Source: Nocardia tenerifensis NBRC 101015 (GTDB lineage Bacteria > Actinomycetota > Actinomycetes > Mycobacteriales > Mycobacteriaceae). Taken from it: 64,000 nucleotides of DNA. Location: NCBI RefSeq assembly GCF_000308715.1, contig NZ_BAGH01000101.1, positions 1 to 64,000 on the forward strand. The letters are read 5' to 3'. Of this stretch, positions 7,829 through 16,486 are shown in pieces (position 1 is the stretch's first letter; each line of letters begins with the position of its first letter). The notes beneath the pieces are model-generated. The model was not told the origin of the DNA. It did not search any database and was given only the letters and a program-made list of their open reading frames with translations. Position numbers and translations under genes: made by a program.

Positions 7829-8089
7829 TCATGTCTGGGCGGGCAACAGTCGGTGCGTGGTCGTCGTCTCGCCGCCGTCCCGCACCACTCGCACCGAGAC
7901 CTCGCCGGGCCCGATGTCGGCGACGGTCACCCGGTCGCGGTCGCGGATCAGCGGGGGACGATCGAGCATCCAGGCCGCTCCGTCGTGGGCTTCGAGGCGC
8001 ATCGTCCACATCCCGGTCTCCTCGCGGATCATCCTCGGGTAGCTGGAGGTCAACGGTGTGACGAGCACCTCGGGGGCGTCCTCGATCAT
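7829..8089 (-). CDS. Hypothetical protein, end of small-gene operon
   Basis: An 86-residue protein (MIEDAPEVLVTPLTSSYPRM) whose ATG overlaps the previous stop as ATGA. A beta-rich C-terminus (RVTVADIGPGEVSVRVVRDG) is visible. No family is recognised. It is the last gene before the strong hairpin at 7794-7823. Confidence 0.6.
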   Translation of the reverse strand: MIEDAPEVLVTPLTSSYPRMIREETGMWTMRLEAHDGAAWMLDRPPLIRDRDRVTVADIGPGEVSVRVVRDGGETTTTHRLLPAQT

Positions 8090-8283
8090 TCTTCGGTCGG
8101 CGGGCCGCCGGGACGCAGCCGCTCCCAGGCCATCTCGCCGTAGTCGATCAAACGCTGGACGGCTTCGCGCAGACTCACACCCTCGGCTGCCATGTAGGAC
8201 TCCAGGGCGGCTTCGTTGTTGTCGCTGATGCCGACGAACAGCATCGCGTGGTCTTCGCCGTCGGGGTGGTAGATGCCGGTCAT
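8086..8283 (-). CDS. Small hypothetical protein, possible ribbon-helix-helix-like
   Basis: A 65-residue protein starting MTGIYHPDGEDHAMLFVGIS. The C-terminal helical part (NEAALESYMAAEGVSLREAV, then QRLIDYGEMAWERLRPG) has the spacing of small DNA-binding or antitoxin-like proteins, but no motif is decisive. It is 16 bp after the helix-turn-helix gene and overlaps the next gene by ATGA. Confidence 0.55.
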   Translation of the reverse strand: MTGIYHPDGEDHAMLFVGISDNNEAALESYMAAEGVSLREAVQRLIDYGEMAWERLRPGGPPTEE

Positions 8284-8299
8284 GCGGCATCGCTGGGGT

Positions 8300-8719
8300 T
8301 CACGCGGGCACTCCGTTCGGGGTGGGTGGTTTGAAGGGCGGGAGCCAACCGGGTACGTCGTCGAGCCATATGGAGGGCTCAGGGATTGCGCCGCGCTCGA
8401 TGCGCGCCCACAGGGTGTCCGGCGTGGGGTGGTGGCGTTGGCACATCTGCGTGGTGTCGAGGTACTCGATCGCGGCCGGGCACACGTAGCGGTCCATGCC
8501 CTGCCACCACTCACGAGCGGTGCGGGTGCTCCATCCGGGACGCCGCTGCGCGCCCAGGCAGACGGCGGGGCTCGGTATCCACACCAAGCCCTTGTTGTAC
8601 CAGCGGCCGAAAGTCGCCACGGGCACGTTCGCGATCTCGGCGAACGCCGTGACGCCGATGTAGCGGGGCGCTTTGGAGCGGCGTTCAACAGTGGCCCGCC
8701 GCAAGGCCATAGGCCTCAC
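8300..8719 (-). CDS. Excisionase/MerR-like DNA-binding protein
   Basis: A 139-residue protein. Residues 19-75 (YIGVTAFAEIANVPVATFGR, WYNKGLVWIPSPAVCLG, WSTRTAREWW) fit a winged helix-turn-helix of the excisionase/AlpA type: a substrate-sensing-free HTH followed by a wing and a 'W' helix. A Cys/His-containing tail (QMCQRHHPTPDTLWARIE) follows. Start GTG 8719 overlaps the upstream stop (GTGA); ATG 8710 is an alternative. Such genes are common in actinobacterial phages and integrative elements, which fits the surrounding tiny overlapping genes. Confidence 0.6.
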   Translation of the reverse strand: MRPMALRRATVERRSKAPRYIGVTAFAEIANVPVATFGRWYNKGLVWIPSPAVCLGAQRRPGWSTRTAREWWQGMDRYVCPAAIEYLDTTQMCQRHHPTPDTLWARIERGAIPEPSIWLDDVPGWLPPFKPPTPNGVPA

Positions 8720-8932
8720 TCGGTGACCTCGCGGTCGGTGACCTCTGTGGCGACGACGTCGATGAACGGGCTCGGCAGCTCGTCGGCGGAGCGGCCGGTC
8801 AGCACCATCATCTCCGCGGCGCTGATCGGGTCGGACTGGAAGCCGTTCTTATCGACAGCGCACCACGACCCGTCGCTGTGCTGGACCCAGCCCGTAGGTT
8901 GGTCGTCGTCATCCAGGACGGGGCGGGTTCAT
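8716..8932 (-). pseudogene. Hypothetical small gene with apparent frameshift
   Basis: An ATG at 8932 overlaps the upstream stop as ATGA but runs into TGA after seven codons. The following frame is clearly coding-like (DDDDQPTGWVQHSDGSWCAV, DKNGFQSDPISAAEMMVLTG, SADELPSPFIDVVATEV) and ends in a GTGA overlap with the HTH gene. A one-base change near 8914 would join the two into about 72 residues. No family is recognised. Confidence 0.5.
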
Positions 8933-9114
8933 TCCATCACCACCGAGGCGTAGCCGAGCGCGGCAACGTAGACCATGCAGGTGTGGCCGTGCTCCTGGTG
9001 CATGTCGAGCAGAAGGCTGGCGTGTTCGACGTTCTCGATCTGCGGGACAGAGGCGCAGTTGCGGCCGAAGTACCGCCATCGGCCGATCACTCCGAGCGGA
9101 GCGACGGCGCTCAC
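8929..9114 (-). CDS. Small hypothetical protein
   Basis: A 61-residue protein starting GTG 9114, overlapping the previous stop (GTGA). It reads SAVAPLGVIGRWRYFGRNCA, then ENVEHASLLLDMHQEHGHTC and ends GYASVVME. No family is recognised. Two Cys and several His are present, but no metal motif is clear. Confidence 0.5.
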   Translation of the reverse strand: MSAVAPLGVIGRWRYFGRNCASVPQIENVEHASLLLDMHQEHGHTCMVYVAALGYASVVME

Positions 9115-9227
9115 TGCCCGCTTCGCCTGCTACGCGGCAGTGGCTCTCTACGCAGGTACGCGCGGAGGTAGAAACCGATCATCGACAAGGCCAGTACGGC
9201 GATGAGAAGGATCTGATAGGCGGGCAT
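9111..9227 (-). CDS. 38-residue single-pass membrane peptide
   Basis: ATG 9227 gives MPAYQILLIAVLALSMIGFY followed by a very basic tail (LRAYLRREPLPRSRRSGQ), and the stop overlaps the next start (GTGA). One N-terminal membrane helix with a cytoplasmic basic tail is predicted. It is the first gene of the small-gene operon and is divergent from the XRE-TPR regulator. Confidence 0.55.
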   Translation of the reverse strand: MPAYQILLIAVLALSMIGFYLRAYLRREPLPRSRRSGQ

Positions 9228-9410
9228 TGGGCGATACCCCTCGAGTGCGTGTGTTGCGTGTCAGTGTGGGAGTGCAACCAGCGCCGAGGCGAAGCTCCGA
9301 CCTCGCAGTTGTCGGGGCTTCCAAGGATCGGAGCTCGCTCGGACACTGGGTGCAATCTCAGATTCGCACTGGCAACGAGCCTGGAGTCCTACCCGAGTCG
9401 TACCGTGTAG

Positions 9411-9423
9411 TACCAAGGTGGTA
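9411..9423. promoter_or_regulatory. Candidate operator between XRE-TPR gene and small-gene operon
   Basis: TACCA-AGG-TGGTA is a perfect inverted repeat with 5-bp arms. It lies in the 267-bp divergent region, beside a second GTAC/GTAC pair just upstream. It could be the site through which the XRE-family protein controls itself and the divergent operon. Inference only. Confidence 0.35.
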
Positions 9424-9494
9424 ATGGCATTGACTATCGGCCGCCGCTACGCTTGATGGGGCGAGGGGGCCACTTCCGACTGAGGGATTTCACC

Positions 9495-10667
9495 ATGGCA
9501 GCGGTTGGCATCGGCGAGCGTATCGCCATCGAGCGCCACAAGGCAGGTAAGAAGCAGGCGCAGCTGGCGAAGCTGATGGACTACAGCATCTACATGGTCC
9601 AGGCTGTTGAGCAGGGCAAGAAGAGGCCGTCACCAGGGTTTATTGCCGCTGCCGCGAAGGCGCTCGGGATCGACCAAGAAGTTCTACGCGGCACACCCTA
9701 CCGAGACACGCTCGAAGAGGACGGCACGCTGGAGGGGATCACGGAACTGCGTGCGATCCTGTGCGAAGGCGAATATGTGCAGGGCGTGGAGCCGCCACCC
9801 GTCGCCGAACTTCAGGCGACCATGCAGCGCGTCAATGATGAGGATCGGAAAGGCAACAGCCGCAAGGCGTTGGCGCAACTGCCTATGCTGATCCGGCAAC
9901 TGTACGGTGCGCTGCACAACGATCCCGACGATCCTGTGGTGTACGAGCTGCTGTGCAGCGCCTACAACGCGGCGGACCGGATGTGCCGACGGTTCGGGTT
10001 CATGTCGCTCACCATCCCCGCGGTAGACCGTTACGACTGGGCCGCCGCGCATTCCGGAGATCCGCTGGCATCGGCTGTCGGCAAGGTTATGCGTACCCGC
10101 TTGCTTGTGTACCAGCACAGCATCGACCTGGCACTGACGCTTGTAGACAGGGCGCTGGAAGAAGCTCGCGGCGACAGCGAGGATGCACTGTCCGTACTGG
10201 GTGCTGCTCACCTCGCCGGCGCGGTTGCTGCTGCGCGGGGGTTGCGACTGGATGTCGCGCGCGCCCACATCACGGAAGCGCGAGCGATCGGTGCGCGCCT
10301 CGGCTTCGAAACCAGGTCTTACGAAACCCTTTTCGGCCCCGCGAACACCGAAATCCATGCAGTCGGTGTCGAGCTTGAGGCTGGAGATCCAGGCAAGGCC
10401 GCACGCCAGGGCTCGGAACTCATTTTGCCCGCCTCGATCGCGAAGACCCGAGCGGGGCATTTGTGGCAAGACATCGCGGCTGGGTTCGTGATGACAGGCC
10501 AGCGTGAGAAGGCGATAAAGGCATTGAACGTCGCGCGCAAGATCGCACCGCAGCAGACAAAGCTGCATCCGAGTGTGCGAGAAACGCTTCAGGCAATCGC
10601 GGCCAGCGAGAAGCGCAGCACGGGCAGTACGGCCGAGTTCGCTCGTTGGCTGGGCGTCTCGGTCTAG
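9495..10667 (+). CDS. XRE-family regulator with TPR-like C-terminal region
   Basis: A 390-residue protein. Residues 4-60 form a helix-turn-helix (GERIAIERHKAGKKQAQLAK, MDYSIYMVQAVEQGKKRPS), followed by about 300 residues of helical repeats (for example ALAQLPMLIRQLYGALHN, AAHLAGAVAAARGLRLDVAR), as in the large actinobacterial XRE-TPR regulators. The start is MAAVGIGERI, with GAGGG upstream; the frame extends 42 bp further. It is divergent from the operon of very small overlapping genes at 7829-9227, its probable target. Confidence 0.8.
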   Translation: MAAVGIGERIAIERHKAGKKQAQLAKLMDYSIYMVQAVEQGKKRPSPGFIAAAAKALGIDQEVLRGTPYRDTLEEDGTLEGITELRAILCEGEYVQGVEPPPVAELQATMQRVNDEDRKGNSRKALAQLPMLIRQLYGALHNDPDDPVVYELLCSAYNAADRMCRRFGFMSLTIPAVDRYDWAAAHSGDPLASAVGKVMRTRLLVYQHSIDLALTLVDRALEEARGDSEDALSVLGAAHLAGAVAAARGLRLDVARAHITEARAIGARLGFETRSYETLFGPANTEIHAVGVELEAGDPGKAARQGSELILPASIAKTRAGHLWQDIAAGFVMTGQREKAIKALNVARKIAPQQTKLHPSVRETLQAIAASEKRSTGSTAEFARWLGVSV

Positions 10668-10786
10668 GTCGCGGCCTCCGTGCCGAGCACGAGGGGTGGC
10701 TCCTGCGCGTGGGGCACGCGGATGCTCGTAAGCTACAGCTGGAGCTACAGTTCGCCATTGGTGGACCGATGCGGTCCTGAATCTTG

Positions 10787-10805
10787 CCTGGTAAACCAGG
10801 GTTTC
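10787..10805 (+). terminator. Hairpin after the XRE-TPR gene
   Basis: CCTGGTAAACCAGG is a perfect palindrome followed by GTTTCT, about 120 bp after the stop. It abuts the att-like repeat, so it may instead belong to the junction. Confidence 0.4.
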
Positions 10806-10808
10806 TAC

Positions 10809-10826
10809 TGTGCGCCATCAGGGACT
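10809..10826. repeat. Att-like repeat, copy of tRNA-Lys 3' end (island left end)
   Basis: TGTGCGCCATCAGGGACT is identical over 18 bp to 38428-38445, which covers the last 16 bases of the tRNA-Lys gene and two flanking bases. The orientation is the same, giving direct repeats, as expected for attL/attR of a tRNA-targeting element. Sequence diverges immediately on both sides. Confidence 0.8.
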
Positions 10827-11294
10827 TCGACACACTTTGTCCATCCGCAGCCATAGCTGCGGTGTTCATGCGGTAGAGATTAGCGCTCGGTCCGGCTTAG
10901 GTTCAAGATTGTTCGTTCGTGGGTGTCTTCGGCCTATTGTTTGATTCAGTAGTCCGGGTGGCCCAACATGCACGGGCCTGGTCTATCGGCCCGTGGTAGT
11001 CGAGCTTGGCGGCCATGCATACTCACGTCTTGCCGGAGCTATTGCGCTGTGATTGTTTGCGTAGGAATAGAGCTGCTGCAATGGCCGACCCTGCGCTGCC
11101 GACGGCCCCGGGTCGGGCGCGGTTCGAGTTTGGATAGGTAAGGCAGCCGCATCTCGATGCGCAGGACATTCCGACCGAAGCCGCCGTATCCTGCTGCCCG
11201 ACGCCTGAGTGATCCTCGAATCCCCTACCTACCCAACGGCGTTCAGCCCGTGCGGTCGGGTACACCGACGGTGCACCCGACCGCGGTCGCAACG

Positions 11295-12839
11295 CTACAT
11301 CTTCGTGTTTACGTGATCCTTGTCGGTGGTCCGGCGGTAGGTCTCCCAGAATGTGGCGCCGGGAATGTCGAGTGCGTGGGGGTCGAAGACCGGGTCCAGA
11401 CCCGCCTTCTTCTGGCGTTCGTAGTCGCGCAGTGCTTTGTAGGCGGGCTGCTGAAGGACGATGATGCCGATGATGTTGAGCCAGGCCATCAAGCCGACGC
11501 CGATATCGCCGAGGGTCCAGGCGTCGGTTGCGGTCGAGACGGCCCCCACGGCGACGGAGACCAGGATCAGGGCCTGAAGCAGGAGGGTGATGTTCGAGCC
11601 GATCGTGCCGCGGATCAGTGGCACCGGAATGGGCGCGTACTTGCCTAGCAGGAACCGCAGGTTCGTTTCTGCCATGTAGTAGTAGGCGATGATCGTGGTC
11701 AGGCAGAAGAAGGCCAGCGATACGGCGACGAATGTTGCTCCGGTGCCGCTCCACAGTGTGTCGAAGCCGACCTGGGCGAAGGCGGGCCCGACCGCGGCGT
11801 CCTTGGGTAGCGCGCCACCTTCGGCGAGCACTGGACCGGTCGCGGATTCGCCGTCGAACACGCGGTAGGCACCGGTGGACAGGATGAGGAAACCGGTTGC
11901 GGTGCAGATGAAAAGAGTGTCGACGTAGACGGCGAAAGCCTGCACCAATCCCTGTTTGGCGGGGTGGGAGACTTCGGCCGCCGCCGCGGAGTGCGGCCCG
12001 GTTCCCTGGCCTGCTTCGTTGGAGTAGACGCCGCGTTTGACACCCCACATGACCGCTGAGCCGATGATCGCACCGAACGCCGCGTCGGCGCCGAACGCGC
12101 TGGCGAAGATCAAGCGGATGACCGAGGGGAGTTCTGTGGCATTGGCGATGACGATGACGAGGGCGACCGCGATGTAGACGATGGCCATGAACGGCACCAC
12201 GATCGAGGCGAACGCGGCGATGCGTTTGACGCCGCCGATGATCACAAAGGCCAGCACGATGACCGTGCCGACGGCCACGGTCCATTCCGAGATGTCCCAG
12301 GCCTGGTGCATGGCCGAGGCCATCGAATTCGATTGCACGCTGGGCAGCAGCAGGCCGCAGGCCAGCACGGTGACCGCTGCGAAGATGAACCCGTAGATCT
12401 TGAAGGCCGACGCTGCCGGGGTGTGTGCCATCGCTTTGCTGAAGTAGTAGGCGGGACCGCCGCGGTATTCGCCGGTGAGGCGATCGCGGGTCTTGTAGAT
12501 CTGACCGAGGGTCGACTCGACGAAGGAGGTCGAGGCGCCCAGGAAGGCCACGGCCCACATCCAGAACAACGCACCGGGCCCGCCGAAGGCGATGGCCGTA
12601 GCCACACCTGCGATGTTGCCGGTGCCGACCCGGCCGGACAGCGACATGGTCAGGGCTTGGAACGACGAGACGCCCGACGGCGACTTCTCGCCCGACATCA
12701 TCAGCCGGATCATCTCCGGGAACTGGCGTACTTGAACGAATCTGGAGCGAATCGAGAAGTACACGCCCGCCGCTAGGCACAGGTAGATCAGTGCGTTGCT
12801 CCAGATGTACTCGTTGATCGTGGCGAGAAATTCGGTCAA
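11295..12839 (-). CDS. AGCS-family sodium:alanine (amino acid) symporter
   Basis: A 514-residue integral membrane protein of the alanine/glycine:cation symporter family. Characteristic segments are the early ALTMSLSGRVGTGNIAGVAT motif (Na+/substrate site), FGGPGALFWMWAVAFLGAST, the EYRGGPAYYF loop and NEAGQGTGPHSAAAAEVSHP. It has about eleven hydrophobic segments and full family length. It takes up alanine or glycine with Na+. Start TTG 12839 is set by AGGAG seven bases upstream. A palindrome lies 59 bp upstream. It is the first gene inside the island's left end. Confidence 0.92.
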   Translation of the reverse strand: MTEFLATINEYIWSNALIYLCLAAGVYFSIRSRFVQVRQFPEMIRLMMSGEKSPSGVSSFQALTMSLSGRVGTGNIAGVATAIAFGGPGALFWMWAVAFLGASTSFVESTLGQIYKTRDRLTGEYRGGPAYYFSKAMAHTPAASAFKIYGFIFAAVTVLACGLLLPSVQSNSMASAMHQAWDISEWTVAVGTVIVLAFVIIGGVKRIAAFASIVVPFMAIVYIAVALVIVIANATELPSVIRLIFASAFGADAAFGAIIGSAVMWGVKRGVYSNEAGQGTGPHSAAAAEVSHPAKQGLVQAFAVYVDTLFICTATGFLILSTGAYRVFDGESATGPVLAEGGALPKDAAVGPAFAQVGFDTLWSGTGATFVAVSLAFFCLTTIIAYYYMAETNLRFLLGKYAPIPVPLIRGTIGSNITLLLQALILVSVAVGAVSTATDAWTLGDIGVGLMAWLNIIGIIVLQQPAYKALRDYERQKKAGLDPVFDPHALDIPGATFWETYRRTTDKDHVNTKM

Positions 12840-12897
12840 GGCGTGCTCCTATCGAACTATCGACATCGACGGAGATCCTCGCAGGATCGAAGCCGTC

Positions 12898-12910
12898 ATT
12901 TGTTACAAAT
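12898..12910. promoter_or_regulatory. Candidate operator upstream of the symporter
   Basis: ATTTGT-T-ACAAAT is a perfect inverted repeat with 6-bp arms, 59 bp upstream of the TTG start. AT-rich palindromes like this are unusual in DNA this GC-rich and resemble GntR-type operators. No adjacent GntR gene is present. Confidence 0.4.
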
Positions 12911-13132
12911 CGGTCACTACGGCGTTAGGTGGGGCCGATGCCGATCGGACGGTTGCAGGCCCGAAGTCCATCCCACCCCTGCGGGTAGCGCAGCCCTTGA
13001 CGGGCCGGTTTGGGTTTGCCGGTGGGATGGGGTGCTCGAATAGCGGCAGACCCGCACGATGGCCGGTCCATCGCGGATGACACAGTCGCGGCGGCCGACA
13101 GCCCCGATTTTCGTGGATGACGTGCTGGGCCG

Positions 13133-13606
13133 TTACGGGTGCTCGGCGTCGTAGTGCTCACGCCATCGGTCGATGAGCGGAACCAGTTCGTTGGTCATGT
13201 AGGTGTAGAAGTCCTGCATCTCGTGCATTCGGCGGGCGGTGACGGTATCCGTGCTGGTGGCGTCGATGCCCTCTTGGGCGGCGTCGCGCATGGTGGCCAG
13301 CATCGTGTTCTGTTGGGACATCAATGCCGCCCACGCGCCCGCGCGGAAACGGTAGTGATCGCGGCGGCTGCCTGGGGCGGGTACGCGTTCGATCAGCCCC
13401 ACCGGGATCAGGTGCTTGATGGCAGCGGATACCGCGCCGGAGCTGATCGCCAGTTCCTCGCACAGATCGGCCGCGGTCATCGTGTCCTGTTCGGTGTAGA
13501 GCAACGCCGTCATCACCCGTGCGGTGGAACGCTGCATGCCGCCGCCGTCGGACAAGATCAGGGCCAGCTTCTCCGCAGCTGCCCGCAAGCGCTCGTTGGT
13601 TGTCAC
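13133..13606 (-). CDS. MarR/GbsR-family transcriptional regulator
   Basis: A 157-residue winged-helix regulator. The HTH reads MTAADLCEELAISSGAVSAA followed by IKHLIPVGLIERVPAPGSRR, the recognition helix and wing. N- and C-terminal helices for dimerisation are present. GTG 13606 follows TAGAGT by six bases, so the mRNA is probably leaderless. It is divergent from the ABC exporter at 13678-15358 and probably represses it; an inverted repeat lies between them. Confidence 0.85.
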   Translation of the reverse strand: MTTNERLRAAAEKLALILSDGGGMQRSTARVMTALLYTEQDTMTAADLCEELAISSGAVSAAIKHLIPVGLIERVPAPGSRRDHYRFRAGAWAALMSQQNTMLATMRDAAQEGIDATSTDTVTARRMHEMQDFYTYMTNELVPLIDRWREHYDAEHP

Positions 13607-13642
13607 CCCGAAACTCTAGCAAAGCTCCATACGTTCTGAATA

Positions 13643-13659
13643 TTTACAGATCTCTGAAA
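13643..13659. promoter_or_regulatory. Candidate operator for the MarR/GbsR protein
   Basis: TTTACAGATCTCTGAAA is an imperfect palindrome centred on GATC in the 71-bp divergent region. Its position over both promoters suits autoregulation and exporter repression. Confidence 0.45.
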
Positions 13660-13677
13660 GTTGGATACCGTCATCGC

Positions 13678-14577
13678 ATGGTGAAAGCTATTGAGCTGCA
13701 TGAGCTCAGCAAGTCCTACGGCGAATCCAGAGGCCTAGCTGAGCTTTCTCTCGAGGTGTACCGCGGGGAGGTGTTCGGCTATCTCGGTCCGAATGGAGCG
13801 GGAAAGTCCACGACCATCCGTCTGCTGCTGGATCTGATCCGGCCGACGAGTGGCTCCGCGCGGGTACTCGGTCTGGATCCGCGGGCTGATGCGGTCGAGT
13901 TGCACGCGCGAATCGGTTACCTGGCCGGCGATGTCGTGGTACCGGGACGTCAGCGGGTAGGTGTGATGCTGCGGTTCTTGGCGCGCCTGCGTGGCGGCGT
14001 GGACACCGCGCGTATCGATGGACTGTGTGAGCGGCTCGAGTTGGACCAGTCCGCGCAGGTGAGGAGTTTGTCGAAAGGGAATCGGCAGAAGCTGGGCCTG
14101 GTTCAGGCGTTCATGCACACCCCGGAGTTGCTGATTCTGGACGAGCCCACCTCGGGATTGGACCCGCTCGGTCAGCAAACGTTCCTGGACATGGTGACCG
14201 AGGCGGCGGGCAACGGGCAGACGGTGTTCATGTCCAGTCACATCATGAGCGAAGTCGAGGCGGTGGCCGACCGGGTCGCCATCATCCGTGCGGGTCGGCT
14301 CGTGGCGTTGAACACGGTGGCGGGATTGCGCAGCAACACTGTTCGCGATGTCGAGATCGTCTTCACGGCACCGGTACGGGCCGCGGAGTTCGCCGCGATA
14401 TCGAACGTGAGTGCCGTCGAGGTCGCCGACGCGGTCTTGCGGTGCAAGGTGGCCGGTAGCCCTGATGCCCTGTTGCGGGCCGTGGTCGGGCATTCCGTGG
14501 TGGCGATGACGGTCACCGAGCCGGCGCTGGAGGATCTGTTCCACGACTACTACACCGGAGCGTTCGATGCTGCCTGA
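13678..14577 (+). CDS. ABC transporter ATP-binding protein
   Basis: A 299-residue ATPase. Walker A is YLGPNGAGKSTTIRLLL, the signature region SLSKGNRQKLGLVQAFM and Walker B LLILDEPTSGLDPLGQQ, with the switch His in FMSSHIMSEVE. The C-terminal 80 residues form the extension common in DrrA-type exporters. It overlaps the permease gene by 11 bp, so the two form an ABC-2 exporter. The drug or lipid exported is unknown. The start MVKAIELHEL fits the family; a longer frame upstream overlaps the divergent promoter. Confidence 0.92.
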   Translation: MVKAIELHELSKSYGESRGLAELSLEVYRGEVFGYLGPNGAGKSTTIRLLLDLIRPTSGSARVLGLDPRADAVELHARIGYLAGDVVVPGRQRVGVMLRFLARLRGGVDTARIDGLCERLELDQSAQVRSLSKGNRQKLGLVQAFMHTPELLILDEPTSGLDPLGQQTFLDMVTEAAGNGQTVFMSSHIMSEVEAVADRVAIIRAGRLVALNTVAGLRSNTVRDVEIVFTAPVRAAEFAAISNVSAVEVADAVLRCKVAGSPDALLRAVVGHSVVAMTVTEPALEDLFHDYYTGAFDAA

Positions 14578-15358
14578 AATCTACACCCGTACTGTCCTCG
14601 ATCATCGCCGCGCGACGGTGGCCTGGGCGGTCGGTATCGCAGTGGTTGGCTTGATGTATGCGAGCTTTTACCCGCAGGTCTCTGAGGGCGGTATGGCCGA
14701 CTCGGTGGCGAACTATCCCGAAGCCATGCGTGAGGCGCTTCGGTTGAACGATATGTCCTCAGCCGCAGGCTATCTCGGTTCGAGCGTGTTCGGGCTGCTG
14801 CTGCCGCTGCTGGCGATGGTCTACGGCGTCAGCTTCGGTGCCCGCGCGATCGCGGGGGACGAGGAAGCCGGCTACCTGGACCTGTTGCTGGCCTACCCGG
14901 TCAGCCGTGTCGGGCTCGCATTGCAACGTTTCGCGGCGCTTGTCACTGGGGCGGTGGCGATCGGGCTGGTGGTGTTCCTCGGCATGCTGGCTATCCGCTC
15001 CAACGCCGAGCTCGATTCGATCAGTGTCGGCGAGTTCGCCGCGCAGTGTGTGAATCTGGTTTTGCTAGGGATCACCTTCGGTGCCTTGGCGATCGGCCTG
15101 GGTGCCGCGACCGGGCGGCGAGGTCCGGTACTCGCCGGTGCCGCCGGGCTCGGGGTACTCACCTACGCCGCACACAGCCTCGCCGGAATCATCGGCGTGA
15201 GTTGGTTGCGATACCTGTCGCCGTTCCACTACTACATCGGCGGCGAACCCCTGCGCAACGGTATGCAATGGGGGGACGCCGCAATGCTTGCGGCGATTTC
15301 GGCGGCTCTGGTCATCGCCGGAGTGACCCGGTTCGGTCGACGCGATCTCAACGTCTGA
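14567..15358 (+). CDS. ABC-2 type transporter permease
   Basis: A 263-residue membrane protein with six hydrophobic segments, including VAWAVGIAVVGLMYASFYPQ, GLLLPLLAMVYGVSFGARAI and LVLLGITFGALAIGLGAATG. It ends RFGRRDLNV, the basic terminus typical of ABC-2 permeases. The conserved cytoplasmic loop GDEEAGYLDLLLAYPVSR follows the second helix. Its start overlaps the ATPase stop region, so it is the permease partner of the 13678 gene. Confidence 0.9.
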   Translation: MLPEIYTRTVLDHRRATVAWAVGIAVVGLMYASFYPQVSEGGMADSVANYPEAMREALRLNDMSSAAGYLGSSVFGLLLPLLAMVYGVSFGARAIAGDEEAGYLDLLLAYPVSRVGLALQRFAALVTGAVAIGLVVFLGMLAIRSNAELDSISVGEFAAQCVNLVLLGITFGALAIGLGAATGRRGPVLAGAAGLGVLTYAAHSLAGIIGVSWLRYLSPFHYYIGGEPLRNGMQWGDAAMLAAISAALVIAGVTRFGRRDLNV

Positions 15359-15408
15359 CCGAGACAGCATGAGTTGGGTGATGCGTGCGCGTAGGAAGGA
15401 GTCCGAGG

Positions 15409-15615
15409 TCAGCGCAGTGTGGTGGCGTGGTCGAGGATGACATATTGGGCGGCGGCCCAGGCGAGTGAGGTGATATCGGTGAATTCGGCGTGGCCGATTC
15501 CGGCGAGCACCCGCAGATCGGTGTTGTTGCTGGCTCGTCTGGCTGCGTTGATGTAGCGGCGGCTCTGTTCGACGGAGACGACATGGTCGGCATCACCGTG
15601 GATGGCGGTGATGTG
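15409..15615 (-). pseudogene. C-terminal fragment of an alpha/beta hydrolase
   Basis: The fragment reads ITAIHGDADHVVSVEQSRRY, INAARRASNNTDLRVLAGIG and HAEFTDITSLAWAAAQYVI. It carries the acid (GDADHVV) and His (GIGHAEF) regions of an alpha/beta hydrolase, but not the nucleophile part. It is cut exactly where the IS481 remnant begins (TGTACTGCCC near 15616), so the IS insertion destroyed the gene. Confidence 0.7.
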
Positions 15616-16400
15616 TGTACTGCCCTGAGAGGTTGGTGACGCGGCTGGCTGGTGGGTGTCCGCCGAGTGCGGTGTGGCCGCGGTGGTGATTGTAGGTGTG
15701 CAGCCAGGCAGGCAGGGCAGCGCGGCGTTCGGCCTCGGTGCGGTAGGGGCGGGCGTAGGCCCATTCGGCGAGCAGGGTGCGGTTGAAGCGTTCGACCTTG
15801 CCGTTGGTCTGGGGCCGGTAAGGCCGGGTTCGTTTGTGGGTGATCCCGGCCTGGGTGAGGATGTCGCGCCAGAGGAACGACTTGTAGCAGGCTCCGTTAT
15901 CGGTGAGTACCCGTTTGACGTGTATTCCGTTGGTGTGGAAGAAGTTCTGTGCACGGTTCCAGAACGCGACGGCGGTTTCCTTCTTCTCGTCGGGCAGGAT
16001 TTCACTGTAGGCCAGGCGGGAGTGGTCATCGACAGCGTTGTGCAGATAGCTGGAGCCGACATGACTGTTTCCATAGCGGTCCAACCTCTTTCCGGGTGTG
16101 CGGGTGCGGTTGTTCTTCCCGGCCTGACGCCCCAGGACACGGTGGCCACCGCCATCAGGGATGTTGCCCAGTTTCTTGATATCGACATGGACCAGATCAC
16201 CGGGCTTGTCGTGTTCGTAGCGTCGGATCACCTGCCCGGTAGCGCGGTCCAGGTGCCGCAGCCGGGCCATCTTGTAACGGCGCAGAACCTGGTGCACCGT
16301 CGAGGGATTCAACCCCAGCAGGTATCCGATCCTGGCGGGTCCCCACCGTCGCAGCAGCCGGACCTTGATGATGCGCCGCTCGGTTACATCTGGCTCGGAC
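15593..16400 (-). mobile_element. IS481-family element remnant (5'-truncated transposase)
   Basis: The transposase frame contains the DDE core: LVHVDIKKLGNIPDGGGH (first Asp), DDHSRLAYSE (second part), RVLTDNGACYKSF (second Asp) and PYRPQTNGKVERFNRTLLAE (Glu). Homology begins at ERRIIKVRLLRRWGPARIGY and lacks the N-terminal HTH of about 100 residues, and no start codon suits it, so it is inactive. The 3' end (TGTACTGCCCTGAGAGGTTGG at 15616 onward) looks like a terminal repeat, and the hydrolase fragment abuts it. Confidence 0.8.
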
Positions 16401-16486
16401 CCGACTACCCCGACACAACTACTGCTATCACCGACCTACTCGATGGCCGCGCAACACGGCCGTAGCGCCGACCGAGGGAAAAGTGC

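Larger units (their letters stand above)
10668..11294. other. Island left junction and flanking intergenic DNA
   Basis: No gene. It contains a palindrome after the XRE gene (10787-10800), the 18-bp tRNA-Lys-end repeat (10809-10826) and a hairpin CCGCAGC-CATA-GCTGCGG (10845-10862). The rest up to the symporter stop at 11295 shows nothing recognisable. Confidence 0.55.

Noticed and set aside
4050..11030. GCATGCATATTC / CCATGCATACTC as att repeats
   Set aside because: Similar over only 12 bp with mismatches and not linked to a tRNA or integrase.
11023..12780. 585-residue minus-strand frame
   Set aside because: It is a shifted frame of the AGCS symporter; composition is His/Arg-rich with no hydrophobic segments.
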